From the NCBI GenBank assembly GCA_964595655.1, contig CAZQQV010000040.1, positions 1 to 13,392 on the forward strand: a DNA stretch of 13,392 bases. Direction: 5' to 3'. The DNA comes from Caldimicrobium sp964595655 (GTDB lineage: Bacteria; Desulfobacterota; Thermodesulfobacteria; Thermodesulfobacteriales; Thermodesulfobacteriaceae). This document shows positions 1-8,188 of the stretch, piece by piece. The first letter of the stretch is position 1. The number at the start of each line of letters is the position of its first letter. Both the position numbers and the translations under genes were made by a program. The notes under the pieces are model-generated. The model was not told the DNA's origin. It saw nothing but the letters and a program-made list of their open reading frames with translations, and ran no database searches.

Positions 1-123
1 ACAACAATAACATGGGGACTTGACAAAGAGAGAAATTTGGAAGAAGATATTGAATTTAAATATTTACCAAGGAGAGGAGGATTGCGGATAAATGAGCTTC
101 ACTTACAAAATCAAGCCTGCTAA
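1..123 (+). CDS. Possible C-terminal tail of an upstream gene (partial)
   Basis: The first frame is open from base 1 to a TAA at 121-123, giving 40 codons that read like ordinary Lys/Glu-rich coding sequence (for example GLDKERNLEEDIEFKYL). If real, it is the last part of a gene that starts before the window and overlaps the aminotransferase start by 32 bases; such overlaps are common in this operon. I do not recognise the family. The other two frames close at bases 10 and 23, so the upstream gene could instead end there, leaving a short leader before the aminotransferase. The call rests only on the open frame and its composition. Confidence 0.35.
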   Translation, partial: TTITWGLDKERNLEEDIEFKYLPRRGGLRINELHLQNQAC

Positions 124-1303
124 TCGAACTTGGGGAGTAGAGTATGCAATAAGGGATATTGTTGAAACCTCTAAACAGGCCCTTGAGCTTGGTAAAGATC
201 TTATTTATCTCAATATTGGAGATCCCGTCAAATATGGCTTTGTAACCCCAAGAAATCTCATAGAAGCTGCCTATAAAGCCATGATAGAAAACCATAATTC
301 CTACTCTGATTCCATCGGGATTCCTGAAGCAATTAAGGCCATTAAGGCTTATGCTGAAAGAAAGGGAATAAAACCTGTGGATATTTTTATTACCCAGGGT
401 GCAAGTGAAGCCATAGAGTTTGCTATAGCCTCCCTTGTTAACCCTGGAGAAAACATCATTTTACCATGCCCTTGCTATCCTCTTTATCAGGCTATTATAT
501 CCAAACTCAACATTGAACCAAGATTTTACTATTTAGATGAGGAAAATAATTGGGAACCTGATCTTGCCTCTCTTGAAGCCTCAATTGACGAAAATACCAA
601 AGCTATTGTAATTATAAATCCCAATAACCCCACTGGGGCTATTTACTCAAAGGAGACTCTACTTCAGATAGTAGAAATTGCAAGAAAATTCAATTTAGTA
701 ATTTTTTCTGATGAAATTTACGACCAATTTGTTCTTGAGGATGGGCTTGAACACATTTCCATTGGAGCCCTTACAGAGGATGTGCCAGTTATTACTTTTA
801 ATGGACTTTCCAAGTGCTATTTTGCCCCAGGCTGGAGAGTGGGCTGGGGAATTGTTTCCGGACCTAAGGAAATTTTAGAAGATTACATTGAGGCCATTCA
901 TAAGCTTGCAAGGGCTAGGCTTTGTGCGCCTCATCCCTTTCAATGGGCTATTCCTGAAGCATTAAATAACGAAAATGGATATATTAAAAAAGTAATCCCA
1001 CAGTTGCGTAGAAGAAGAGATTTAATTGTAGAGGGTTTAAATAACATGCCTTATATCCGTTGTATTAAGCCCCTTGGTGCTTTCTATGCCTTTCCGAAAA
1101 TTGAAATCCCTGAAATTTCTGATCTTGAATTTGTAAAGAGGCTTATTCTTGAAGAAGGGGTGGTTGTAGTTCATGGAAGTGGCTTTGGACAAAAACCAGG
1201 AACCAAGCACTTTAGAATTATTTTCCTGCCTGAGGAAAAAATTCTTGAAGAAGCCCTTCACCGTATGGAAAGATTCATTAAAAAACTTGTTGCCTCTCTA
1301 TGA
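92..1303 (+). CDS. AlaA-like class I/II aminotransferase (PLP-dependent)
   Basis: This is a 403-residue fold-type I aminotransferase of the AspC/AlaA branch, predicted to be cytoplasmic. It should move an amino group between an amino acid (alanine, aspartate or similar) and a 2-oxo acid using pyridoxal phosphate. Visible signatures are NIGDPVKYGF near residue 41, the NPNNPTG motif at 176-182 (Asn179 near the PLP ring), SDEIY at 206-210 (Asp207 binds the pyridine nitrogen), the Schiff-base lysine Lys241 in LSKCYFAPGWRVGWG, and the carboxylate-binding Arg375 in HFRI. Length is normal for the family. The ATG is preceded by a strong GGAGAGGAGG at 71-80. Its stop overlaps the selA start (ATGA). 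The presence of thrC in the same operon fits amino-acid biosynthesis, but substrate cannot be read from the sequence: alanine, aspartate or LL-diaminopimelate transaminases look alike at this level. Confidence 0.9.
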   Translation: MSFTYKIKPANRTWGVEYAIRDIVETSKQALELGKDLIYLNIGDPVKYGFVTPRNLIEAAYKAMIENHNSYSDSIGIPEAIKAIKAYAERKGIKPVDIFITQGASEAIEFAIASLVNPGENIILPCPCYPLYQAIISKLNIEPRFYYLDEENNWEPDLASLEASIDENTKAIVIINPNNPTGAIYSKETLLQIVEIARKFNLVIFSDEIYDQFVLEDGLEHISIGALTEDVPVITFNGLSKCYFAPGWRVGWGIVSGPKEILEDYIEAIHKLARARLCAPHPFQWAIPEALNNENGYIKKVIPQLRRRRDLIVEGLNNMPYIRCIKPLGAFYAFPKIEIPEISDLEFVKRLILEEGVVVVHGSGFGQKPGTKHFRIIFLPEEKILEEALHRMERFIKKLVASL

Positions 1304-2682
1304 GAATTCCTTCAGTTCACGAGTTAAAGGAAAAATTAGCCAAGCTCTATCCCTCATATCCCTTTTCCTATTTTACAGAGCCTGCAAGAAAGGCAGCTCA
1401 GTTATTAAGAGAAAAAATTTTAAAAGGAACACTTAAAGAATTAACTGAAGAGGATCTCCTAAATATTCTCAAAGAGGTTTTTGAGGAGTATGAGCGTTTT
1501 CATCTTCGAAGGGTTATTAATGCCACAGGAGTTATAATTCATACTAATCTTGGTCGAGCACCTTTAGCAGAAGCGGCAATTCAGCATATGGCAGAAATCG
1601 CAAGATATTATTCAAATCTTGAGTATGATCTTATTGAAGGAAAGCGAGGGAGTCGTTATGTCCATGTTGAGGAGCTTTTAAAGGAGCTAACAGGAGCTGA
1701 GGCTGCCCTTGTTGTTAATAACAATGCCAGCGCAGTGCTTATCACTCTCAACACCCTTGCTTTTGGAAAAGAGGTCATTGTCTCAAGAGGAGAACTTATT
1801 GAAATTGGAGGCTCCTTTAGAATCCCCGAGGTGATGAAATGGGCTGGATGTATCCTTAAAGAGGTGGGAACCACTAATAAAACCCATCTTCATGATTACG
1901 AAAATGCCATATCTGAAAATACTGCTTTGCTTCTCAAAGTACATAAAAGCAATTATGCTATTGTAGGATTTACCAAAGAGGTAAGTGGCGAGGAACTTGT
2001 AGCTCTTGGAAAAAAATACGGAATCCCTGTGATGGAGGATCTGGGAAGTGGATGCTTGATTGATTTTGCCAAATACGGTCTTATGAAAGAGCCTACTGTT
2101 CAGGAGGTTTTAAAAGCAGGGGTTGATGTAGTGACCTTTTCTGGTGATAAACTCCTTGGAGGCCCTCAGGCAGGTATTATTCTTGGGAAAAAGGAAATCA
2201 TTGAAAGAATTCGGAAAAACCCCTTAAATCGAGCCATAAGAATTGATAAATTAACTTTAGCAGCCCTTGAGGCTACTCTCAAGCTTTACAGAGACGAAAA
2301 TCTTGCCATAGAGAGCATCCCTGTTTTGAGAATGATTCTCACTCCAGCTGAGGAAGTCAAAAAGATCGCTCAAAAGCTTTTAAGACATCTTAGGGACTTA
2401 AATATACCCGGGGCCAAAATTAAGCTCCTTTCAACTACGGCAAAAACAGGTGGCGGGGCTTTGCCATTACTTGATATTCCCTCTTATGGGGTTTCTTTAG
2501 AAATTGAAGGAATTTCCCCTCAGGAAATTCAAAAAAAGTTAAGAGAAAATGAACCCCCTATTATTGCTATAGCCGAAGAAAAGTCTCTTGTCTTTGAGGC
2601 AAGAACCCTTTTTTATGAAGATATTCCAAAAATTAAAGAGGCCCTTTTACGCTTAAAAGATGCTCTCCAACTTTCCCCCTGA
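1300..2682 (+). CDS. selA: L-seryl-tRNA(Sec) selenium transferase (SelA)
   Basis: SelA converts seryl-tRNA(Sec) to selenocysteinyl-tRNA(Sec) with selenophosphate, as a large PLP-dependent ring in the cytosol. The 460 residues match the bacterial SelA length. Recognisable blocks are the N-terminal helical tRNA-contact region (1-70), RRVINATGVIIHTNLGRAPL at 70-89, the RGSRY segment at 116-120, VVNNNASAV at 138-146, LKEVGTTNKTHLHDY at 186-200, EDLGSGCL at 246-253 and the PLP lysine Lys284 in FSGDKLLGGPQAG. The gene starts on an ATGA overlap with the aminotransferase, so it is probably translationally coupled. It implies that the organism makes selenoproteins and should encode SelB, SelD and tRNA-Sec elsewhere, since none is in this window. 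The final 23 bases overlap the next gene. Confidence 0.96.
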   Translation: MRIPSVHELKEKLAKLYPSYPFSYFTEPARKAAQLLREKILKGTLKELTEEDLLNILKEVFEEYERFHLRRVINATGVIIHTNLGRAPLAEAAIQHMAEIARYYSNLEYDLIEGKRGSRYVHVEELLKELTGAEAALVVNNNASAVLITLNTLAFGKEVIVSRGELIEIGGSFRIPEVMKWAGCILKEVGTTNKTHLHDYENAISENTALLLKVHKSNYAIVGFTKEVSGEELVALGKKYGIPVMEDLGSGCLIDFAKYGLMKEPTVQEVLKAGVDVVTFSGDKLLGGPQAGIILGKKEIIERIRKNPLNRAIRIDKLTLAALEATLKLYRDENLAIESIPVLRMILTPAEEVKKIAQKLLRHLRDLNIPGAKIKLLSTTAKTGGGALPLLDIPSYGVSLEIEGISPQEIQKKLRENEPPIIAIAEEKSLVFEARTLFYEDIPKIKEALLRLKDALQLSP

Positions 2683-4165
2683 AGCTGAAAAACTCTTACC
2701 CTTTTTGAAAAGTTATCTTCACCAAAAATATAATCTTAGTTTTTTTGAGGAACTAAATTTTCACTTTTTGGATACGGAAAACCTTTTAAAACTTGAGAAA
2801 GAAAAAATTTTAGGTCATCTTGTACTTGAAAGAATCCTTAGAGAAAATTTTGAAAATCCCTTTTTTTCTTTTAAATTGTTAAGAATTCTCCTTGCCACTC
2901 AACCGCTATCTGGCTACATCTTTTATTTCAAGGGAAAACCTCCAAAGAACTACACCTTTTTTAGGCTTGAAAACCTTTACTTTTATCCTCTCCTCTTTGG
3001 AAGAATTACCGAGCTCTTTATAGAGTTATGGAAAAAGGAAAGATCCTTTTTAGCCCTTTATTTTGAACTTTCAGAGGAAACTATAGACTTAAAGGAAATT
3101 CAAAAGCTTTTAAGAATTCAAAAAACCTTAGGCTTTACCCGTTTAAATAGAAAAGCAAAAAATGACCTTGAAGGAATCTTAACTCTCTACAAAAATAAGG
3201 GAGAACCTTTGAAATGGCATAAAGCCTTAACAAATGGAAGAATTCTTCTTGTCTCAGAAAAACCTCTTTCACCAGATTTACTCTCTTTTCTACCTCCCCT
3301 CTATCACTTTGAGGACAAAGCTAATTACTATTTATATGAAAAAAGAAAACTTGATGACCTCCTTAAAGCCCTTTCCGAAGAAAAAAATACCCTTGGGATT
3401 GTTGAAGCAAAGCTTTTAAGGGAGGAGCCCTTTTATGGAATAAATCCCTTCCTTCTTGGATATGCAACCCTTGAGCATGCAAAAAGAGCAGGTAAAAGGA
3501 TTCACTTTCTTGATGGTTTTACCCTTCATGTCCTTGCAGATCTCTTTTATGAATGGGAGGACCTAAAGGCAGCACTCAAATTTTATCAAAGAGCAAAACC
3601 TTATACGCTTCAACCTATAGAACTCGCCTTAAGTGAGGCTTCTATCTATTATGCCTTAAGGGACCTCTCAAAGGCAAAAACAATTTTAAGAGGAAAACTC
3701 TGTGGCTGTATAAAGGAGGATCCCCGAATTCATTATAATCTTGGACTTATTTATCTTGAGGAAGGAGATCGCAAAAACGCTGAATATCATCTTTATAAAG
3801 CCTATCTATTGGATGAAAGGGAGCCCCTTTTCAGAAAAACCCTTTTACAGTTTTTATGGAGTGAAGAGCGCTATGAGGAAATAGAAGAGATCCTTCAAAA
3901 GGTGTCAGAACTCACCATTGATGACAAAGTTTTTCTTGGAAAAGTTGCCTTTTTAAAGGGAGATTATCAAAGGTCTTTAGACCTCCTTCAGGAAATCCTG
4001 GTTTCTCCAGAAAAAGACGGAGCCTCCCTTTATTTTCTTGCCTGGCTTTATATGTATTTTAATAAAGATAAGGAGGCCTCTCAAATTTTCTTAAAAGAGG
4101 CCAGAGAGCGTTTAAGCCCTGAGGAATTTGCAAAACTTTCCGAAAGGTTTTCTTTGCCAAAATGA
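2660..4165 (+). CDS. TPR-repeat protein of unknown function, downstream of selA
   Basis: This 501-residue protein has no signal peptide or convincing membrane segment, so it is probably cytoplasmic. Residues 1-280 are a Phe/Leu-rich region I cannot assign, including a segment reading NGRILLVSEKPLSPDLLSFL near 192. From about residue 286 to 485 there are roughly six degenerate tetratricopeptide-type helical pairs; clear examples are LADLFYEWEDLKAALKFYQR (292-311), HYNLGLIYLEEGDRKNAEYH (358-377) and YFLAWLYMYFNKDKEASQIF (458-477). TPR arrays usually act as protein-binding scaffolds. The gene starts 23 bases inside selA and ends on an ATGA overlap with the hydrolase gene, so it is co-expressed with both. 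The ATG at 2660 is the first start giving the full frame; no strong ribosome site precedes it, consistent with coupling. A role in selenocysteine metabolism is only suggested by position. Confidence 0.8.
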   Translation: MLSNFPPEAEKLLPFLKSYLHQKYNLSFFEELNFHFLDTENLLKLEKEKILGHLVLERILRENFENPFFSFKLLRILLATQPLSGYIFYFKGKPPKNYTFFRLENLYFYPLLFGRITELFIELWKKERSFLALYFELSEETIDLKEIQKLLRIQKTLGFTRLNRKAKNDLEGILTLYKNKGEPLKWHKALTNGRILLVSEKPLSPDLLSFLPPLYHFEDKANYYLYEKRKLDDLLKALSEEKNTLGIVEAKLLREEPFYGINPFLLGYATLEHAKRAGKRIHFLDGFTLHVLADLFYEWEDLKAALKFYQRAKPYTLQPIELALSEASIYYALRDLSKAKTILRGKLCGCIKEDPRIHYNLGLIYLEEGDRKNAEYHLYKAYLLDEREPLFRKTLLQFLWSEERYEEIEEILQKVSELTIDDKVFLGKVAFLKGDYQRSLDLLQEILVSPEKDGASLYFLAWLYMYFNKDKEASQIFLKEARERLSPEEFAKLSERFSLPK

Positions 4166-4920
4166 GACTTACTGTTCTTGGATCAGGAACTGGCTGGATA
4201 ACCTCAGAAAGATCAGCCCCAGGCTATCTTGTTTCTGAAGGAGATTTTCATCTCCTTCTTGACCTTGGGCCTGGAACGATAAAACAGCTTCTGAAAACTG
4301 GCCTCACCCTTAACGATATTTCAGCCCTCTTTATTTCCCACTTTCATCCAGACCATGTAACAGACTTGATTCCCTTTCTCTTTGCTATGCGTTATAAACT
4401 GGGATATCTCAGAAAAGAGAGGGTTCATCTCTATGTGCACAGGGATTTTTTTGTCTTTTATGAAGGGCTTCAAAAAGCCTTTGGACACTGGGTATGCCCC
4501 CAAGAAGAGCTCATTGAAATCCACTTGATTGAAGAAGAGGGTTTATATACCTTTTCCATAGGACCCTTTCAAGCTAAAACCATCAAAGTAAAACACAATC
4601 CTGAATCCTTAGCCATAAGGCTTGAATTTGGCAAAAGAAGCCTTATTTATTCAGGAGACACGGGTTTTTGTGAGGAAATAATAGAGCTTTCTCAGAGGGG
4701 TGATCTTTTAATTCTTGAGTGTGCCAATTCTGAAGCCCTTTCTGTTCCCCATCATTTGGGCCCAGAAGAAATAGCCCTTATCTGTGAGAGAGCCAAACCC
4801 AAAAAGGTTCTTTTGAGCCACTTTTATCCCCACAGTGAAAAGGTAAACCTTGAAGTAATTAAAAGGAAATACCAGGGAGAAATAATTCTTGCAAGAGATC
4901 TTTTAACTCTTGAAGTTTAG
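4162..4920 (+). CDS. Metallo-beta-lactamase-fold hydrolase (RNase Z/arylsulfatase-like)
   Basis: This is a 252-residue cytoplasmic metal-dependent hydrolase of the metallo-beta-lactamase superfamily. It opens with the family strand RLTVLGSGTG and carries the full two-metal site: HFHPDH at 60-65 (His60, His62, Asp64, His65), His145 in VKHNPES, Asp166 in YSGDTG, and His220 in LLSHFYP. A second conserved block, HHLGPEE at 197-203, is typical of the RNase Z/arylsulfatase branch. RNase Z enzymes are usually about 300 residues and carry a long flexible tRNA-binding arm; I see no clear arm here, so a small-molecule phosphodiesterase or ester hydrolase is as likely as tRNA 3' processing. The start overlaps the TPR gene by four bases, showing tight coupling. 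The substrate is unknown. Confidence 0.85.
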   Translation: MRLTVLGSGTGWITSERSAPGYLVSEGDFHLLLDLGPGTIKQLLKTGLTLNDISALFISHFHPDHVTDLIPFLFAMRYKLGYLRKERVHLYVHRDFFVFYEGLQKAFGHWVCPQEELIEIHLIEEEGLYTFSIGPFQAKTIKVKHNPESLAIRLEFGKRSLIYSGDTGFCEEIIELSQRGDLLILECANSEALSVPHHLGPEEIALICERAKPKKVLLSHFYPHSEKVNLEVIKRKYQGEIILARDLLTLEV

Positions 4921-4930
4921 TTTTAAAATT

Positions 4931-4937
4931 GAGGAGG
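4931..4937 (+). promoter_or_regulatory. Ribosome binding site deciding the start of the 72-aa gene
   Basis: GAGGAGG lies five bases before the ATG at 4943. It is the reason for preferring that start over the upstream TTG at 4910. The site is followed directly by CTCCT, which could pair with AGGAG only through an impossibly short loop, so I do not propose a regulatory hairpin. Confidence 0.7.
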
Positions 4938-4942
4938 CTCCT

Positions 4943-5161
4943 ATGGAAGGAATAGATCCCAAGGTTCTTCAAAAACTAAGAGAAAAGGTGCAAAAAGAGC
5001 TTGCCCAGAGGGAAAGGGAATGCATAGAGTTTTGGCTTTCTGAAATTACAAAGATTTATCAGAAAAATCACAAAACCCTTGAGGAACTAAAAAGTGATCT
5101 CAGATTTTTCATAGATAAAATGAAAAACCGTCTGGAAATCCTTAAAACCAAAGGTTATTAA
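4943..5161 (+). CDS. Small helical hypothetical protein (72 aa)
   Basis: This is an unrecognised 72-residue protein, highly charged and predicted to be nearly all helical, with heptad-like Leu/Ile spacing (KVLQKLREKVQKEL, then TLEELKSDLRFFIDKMKNRL), suggesting a short coiled coil or helical hairpin. There is no signal peptide or membrane segment. I chose the ATG at 4943 because GAGGAGG lies at 4931-4937, five bases upstream. A longer in-frame start (TTG at 4910) would overlap the previous gene without a ribosome site. It sits 22 bases after the hydrolase gene and 12 bases before thrC, which has its own AGGAGAG, so it is an operon member. No function can be assigned. Confidence 0.65.
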   Translation: MEGIDPKVLQKLREKVQKELAQRERECIEFWLSEITKIYQKNHKTLEELKSDLRFFIDKMKNRLEILKTKGY

Positions 5162-5173
5162 GGAGAGACTTTT

Positions 5174-6565
5174 ATGAGATACATTAGCACTCGAGGAGGG
5201 CTTCCTCCAATTGCTTTTACAGAGACGGTTTTTGAAGGGCTTGCCCCTGACGGAGGCCTAATAATTCCAGAGAAAATCCCTGTAATTTCAGAAGAGAAAA
5301 GAAGGCAATGGAAAGGGTTAAACTATTTTGAGCTTGCTTTAGAAGTATTCAAGCTTTTTGTGGATGATATTTCAGAGGAAGACCTCAAAAATCTTATTCA
5401 AAAAAGCTATCTAACCTTTCGCCACCCTGAGATTACCCCTGTAGTAAAGGTAAAAGATATTTATATTTTAGAGCTCTTTCATGGTCCAACCTTTGCTTTT
5501 AAAGATATTGCCCTTCAGTTTCTGGGGAATCTCTTTGAATTTTTGCTTAAAAAAACGGGAAAAAAGATAAATATTCTTGGTGCAACTTCTGGAGACACTG
5601 GGGCTGCAGCTATATATGGTGTTAAAGGAAAAGAAAATATAGCCATTTTTATTTTGCATCCCTATAAGAGGGTCTCCCCCATTCAGGCCCTCATGATGAC
5701 AACTGTTCTTGACCCCAATGTACATAATCTTGCTATTGAGGGCTCCTTTGATGATTGTCAAAGTATTGTGAAAGAGCTTTTTATGGATCTTACCTTTAAA
5801 AAACAGTATGGCCTTACTGCTATTAATTCCATTAATTTTGCCCGTATTTTGGCCCAAATTGTCTATTATATTTATAGCTACTTTCGCGTAACAGAACAGG
5901 AAAAAACTGAAGAGGTAAGATTTTCTGTGCCTACAGGCAATTTTGGAAATATTTTTGCAGGCTATCTTGCCAAAAGAATTCTTGGATATGGAATTGAAAG
6001 GCTTATTCTTGCAACCAATGAAAACGACATCCTTGCAAGATTTGTAAATTATGGAGACTACTCAAGAAGGAAAGTTATCCCCACCATAAGTCCTGCCATG
6101 GATATTCAAATTGCAAGCAATTTTGAAAGATATCTCTACTATTTTTATAACGAAGATCCTGTAAAGACCTCAGAGGCCATGCAGACCTTTATAAAGGAGG
6201 GAAAAATAATCTTTTCAGAAGAGGAAATTCAAAAAGTTAAGAGAGATTTTCTTTCAAGAGCTGTCTCTCAAGAGGAAACTTTTGAAACTATAAGAATTTT
6301 CTATGAAAAGACGGGTTATCTTCTTGATCCTCACACTGCAGTGGGAGTTAAAGCTGGGCTTACCTTCAAAAATGAGCTTCCCATGATTTGTTTAGCAACT
6401 GCTCATCCAGCCAAATTCCCTGAGGCAGTATCAAAAGCCATTGGTAAAGATTTTAAATTGCCAGAAGAAATTGAAGCCCTAAAGACAAAACCCCAAAAAT
6501 TTGAGATTCTTCCTGCAGATGTAAAGGCTGTGCGGAGTTATCTTGAGAAATGGGCTATAACTTAA
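5174..6565 (+). CDS. thrC: Threonine synthase
   Basis: ThrC converts O-phosphohomoserine to L-threonine and phosphate, the last step of threonine synthesis, as a cytoplasmic fold-type II PLP enzyme. The 463 residues belong to the longer, E. coli/yeast-like class. The N-terminus has the typical YISTRGG...FTETVFEGLAPDGGLIIP. The PLP lysine is Lys110 in HGPTFAFKDIALQFLGN. The phosphate-gripping loop GATSGDTGAAA is at 136-146, AINSINFARI is at 216-225 and VPTGNFGN at 252-259. A good AGGAGAG lies at 5161-5167 before the ATG. It is the last gene of the operon; its stop overlaps the convergent chemotaxis gene by 11 bases, leaving no room for a conventional terminator between them. Homoserine dehydrogenase and homoserine kinase are not in the window. 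Confidence 0.95.
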   Translation: MRYISTRGGLPPIAFTETVFEGLAPDGGLIIPEKIPVISEEKRRQWKGLNYFELALEVFKLFVDDISEEDLKNLIQKSYLTFRHPEITPVVKVKDIYILELFHGPTFAFKDIALQFLGNLFEFLLKKTGKKINILGATSGDTGAAAIYGVKGKENIAIFILHPYKRVSPIQALMMTTVLDPNVHNLAIEGSFDDCQSIVKELFMDLTFKKQYGLTAINSINFARILAQIVYYIYSYFRVTEQEKTEEVRFSVPTGNFGNIFAGYLAKRILGYGIERLILATNENDILARFVNYGDYSRRKVIPTISPAMDIQIASNFERYLYYFYNEDPVKTSEAMQTFIKEGKIIFSEEEIQKVKRDFLSRAVSQEETFETIRIFYEKTGYLLDPHTAVGVKAGLTFKNELPMICLATAHPAKFPEAVSKAIGKDFKLPEEIEALKTKPQKFEILPADVKAVRSYLEKWAIT

Positions 6566-8078
6566 ATTTATTCATCTCTTCGTTCAGCTTTTTTACAAGA
6601 TTTATAAGTTCCCTAATCTGTGAGCTTTGAAGCTCCATAAGCCTTTTAATTTCTTCTGCTGCTTCATAGTTTTTCTTTGCATCCTCTGCCATAAATTTGG
6701 CAGTTTCTCTGGTTTGTTCTATTTGGTCTGCAATGTTTCGTATGGCAATACTTTGTTCTTCAACAGCTGAAGCAATTGAATTGGCATATTCGTTTATTTT
6801 ATTAATAATTTCAACGACCTCCCCTGTTTCTTTAACGGCTTTTTTAGTTTCTTCCTGGATCTTTTGAATTCTCTCTGTTACTTCAAGGGTTGCTTCAGAC
6901 ACTCTTTTGGCAAGTTCCTTGACCTCGCCTGCAACCACAGCAAAGCCCTTTCCAGCCTCTCCAGCACGGGCCGCCTCAATAGAGGCATTTAAGGCTAAAA
7001 ATTTGGTCTGCTCAGCTATTCCTGAAATTAAATTAATAACCTCGGAAATCTCTTGGGCAACTTCATTCAATGCATCCATAACCTTCTTGGTTTCTTCAGC
7101 TTTGTATACAGCTTCTCTTGAAATCTGTGAGGCATAGTGAGTATTTTGGCTTATTTCCTCTATGGCTTTGGTAATCTCTGCAGCTGAGGTTGCACTATCT
7201 TCAATGGTTAAACTTATAAGACTTGCTTGTTCTAAAAGATGTTGCGATCTCTGAGAAGTAGCCTCTGTTTTTTCAAAAACCTCTTTCTGAAAGTTTTCAA
7301 ATTCAGCAGAAAAATGATGAATCTTGCGGACATTCTCTTTCAATATACCTAAAAGGCCTCGCATGGTCTGGATTATTTTGTTTAAACAACTAAAAATACT
7401 TCCAAATTCATCCTCCCTCTGAACAGCAATTTCCTGAGTCAAATCACCTGCAGATATCCTCTCTGTATAATTTTCAACTTGCGATAAATTTTCTTTTATG
7501 GTATTTTCTATAGTTTTTAAAAAGAGAAATACAATAATTCCAATAGGTATTATGGCTAAAATGTAAATAATTTGGAGAATTCTTTTATTTCTTTTATATT
7601 CAGTTCTTAGATTTTGCAATTTTTCATTGTAATACTTAACCAAATTTTCAAGCCCTTCCCATAAAAAACTTTTGGACAATTTTTGGAAATCATTATAATA
7701 CTCAATAGCCTCATTAAGATCTCTGGCCTCTTTCATTTTCATCACAATGGCATTCATCTTTTCACCTGTTTCTATAATAGACTGTAAATAAAAAGAATTT
7801 TTAAAATTTTTTAAAAGTTTTACACTTTCGTCTGGCTGAAGGGCGCTTAAATCTTCATTTAAAAGGGCGGTCAAAAAATTTACTTTCCACCTGAGATGCT
7901 CTGCCCTAATTTTTTCCGCTCTCTGATAAAGGCTTTCATAAGTATTGACTTCCCTTTCCACCCTCCATAATAGATATTCCTGCAAAATATAAAATAACCC
8001 ACCAAGGGTTAAAATAAAAAATACAAGTCCCACAATGTAAACACTTATTCTTCTTGAAAAGCTCATTTTACTTAACAT
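6555..8078 (-). CDS. Methyl-accepting chemotaxis protein
   Basis: This is a 507-residue inner-membrane chemoreceptor. A basic N-terminus is followed by a first membrane helix at about 12-33, a periplasmic helical sensor region at 37-165 (probably a four-helix bundle; no Cache fold seen), a second membrane helix at about 167-188, a HAMP linker at about 189-242, and a long cytoplasmic signalling hairpin at 250-507. The highly conserved tip that binds CheA/CheW is GIAEQTKFLALNASIEAARA (352-371) continuing to FAVVAGEVKELA (379-390). The C-terminus (KKLNEEMNKFKL) has no CheR/CheB-docking pentapeptide. The start is supported by GGAGAGGGGG just upstream on the minus strand and a very good promoter. 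Its ligand is unknown. The divergent neighbour carries a Cache sensor domain, but I see no sequence link between the two sensor regions. Confidence 0.95.
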   Translation of the reverse strand: MLSKMSFSRRISVYIVGLVFFILTLGGLFYILQEYLLWRVEREVNTYESLYQRAEKIRAEHLRWKVNFLTALLNEDLSALQPDESVKLLKNFKNSFYLQSIIETGEKMNAIVMKMKEARDLNEAIEYYNDFQKLSKSFLWEGLENLVKYYNEKLQNLRTEYKRNKRILQIIYILAIIPIGIIVFLFLKTIENTIKENLSQVENYTERISAGDLTQEIAVQREDEFGSIFSCLNKIIQTMRGLLGILKENVRKIHHFSAEFENFQKEVFEKTEATSQRSQHLLEQASLISLTIEDSATSAAEITKAIEEISQNTHYASQISREAVYKAEETKKVMDALNEVAQEISEVINLISGIAEQTKFLALNASIEAARAGEAGKGFAVVAGEVKELAKRVSEATLEVTERIQKIQEETKKAVKETGEVVEIINKINEYANSIASAVEEQSIAIRNIADQIEQTRETAKFMAEDAKKNYEAAEEIKRLMELQSSQIRELINLVKKLNEEMNKFKL

Positions 8079-8111
8079 TTATAGCCCCCTCTCCGATAAT
8101 TCCCTAAGTAT

Positions 8112-8139
8112 ATTATACAAAATATAAAAGCTCTGTCAA
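8112..8139 (-). promoter_or_regulatory. Strong sigma70-type promoter for the chemotaxis gene
   Basis: Read on the minus strand, TTGACA (8134-8139) and TATAAT (8112-8117) are both exact consensus hexamers, separated by 16 bases. The TATAAT lies about 34 bases before the start codon, giving a short leader that contains the ribosome site. Confidence 0.8.
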
Positions 8140-8159
8140 TGCAAAATTAAGGGCCTCGC

Positions 8160-8188
8160 TTGACTTTTAGGTTATTATCTTTTATTTT
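8160..8188 (+). promoter_or_regulatory. Candidate promoter for the citrate-synthase-like/tolB operon
   Basis: TTGACT (8160-8165) and TATTTT (8183-8188) are spaced by 17 bases, facing the gene at 8234. The -10 matches the consensus at only four of six positions in very AT-rich DNA, so this is tentative. The leader would be about 40 bases and ends in GGGGAGGTG (8221-8229), four bases before the ATG. No riboswitch-like structure was seen. Confidence 0.4.

Noticed and set aside
20..51. TTGACA at 20-25 as a promoter for the aminotransferase
   Set aside because: No acceptable -10 lies at 16-18 bases (the nearest, GATATT, is at 20), and the region may be coding for an upstream gene.
4931..4942. AGGAG/CTCCT hairpin hiding the ribosome site
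   Set aside because: The arms are separated by one base, too short to form a loop.
4910..5161. TTG start at 4910 for the small helical gene
   Set aside because: It overlaps the hydrolase end without a ribosome site, while the ATG at 4943 has GAGGAGG five bases upstream.
5468..5857. 129-residue minus-strand ORF inside thrC
   Set aside because: It is antisense to a well-conserved enzyme, with shadow-like composition and no ribosome site considered credible.
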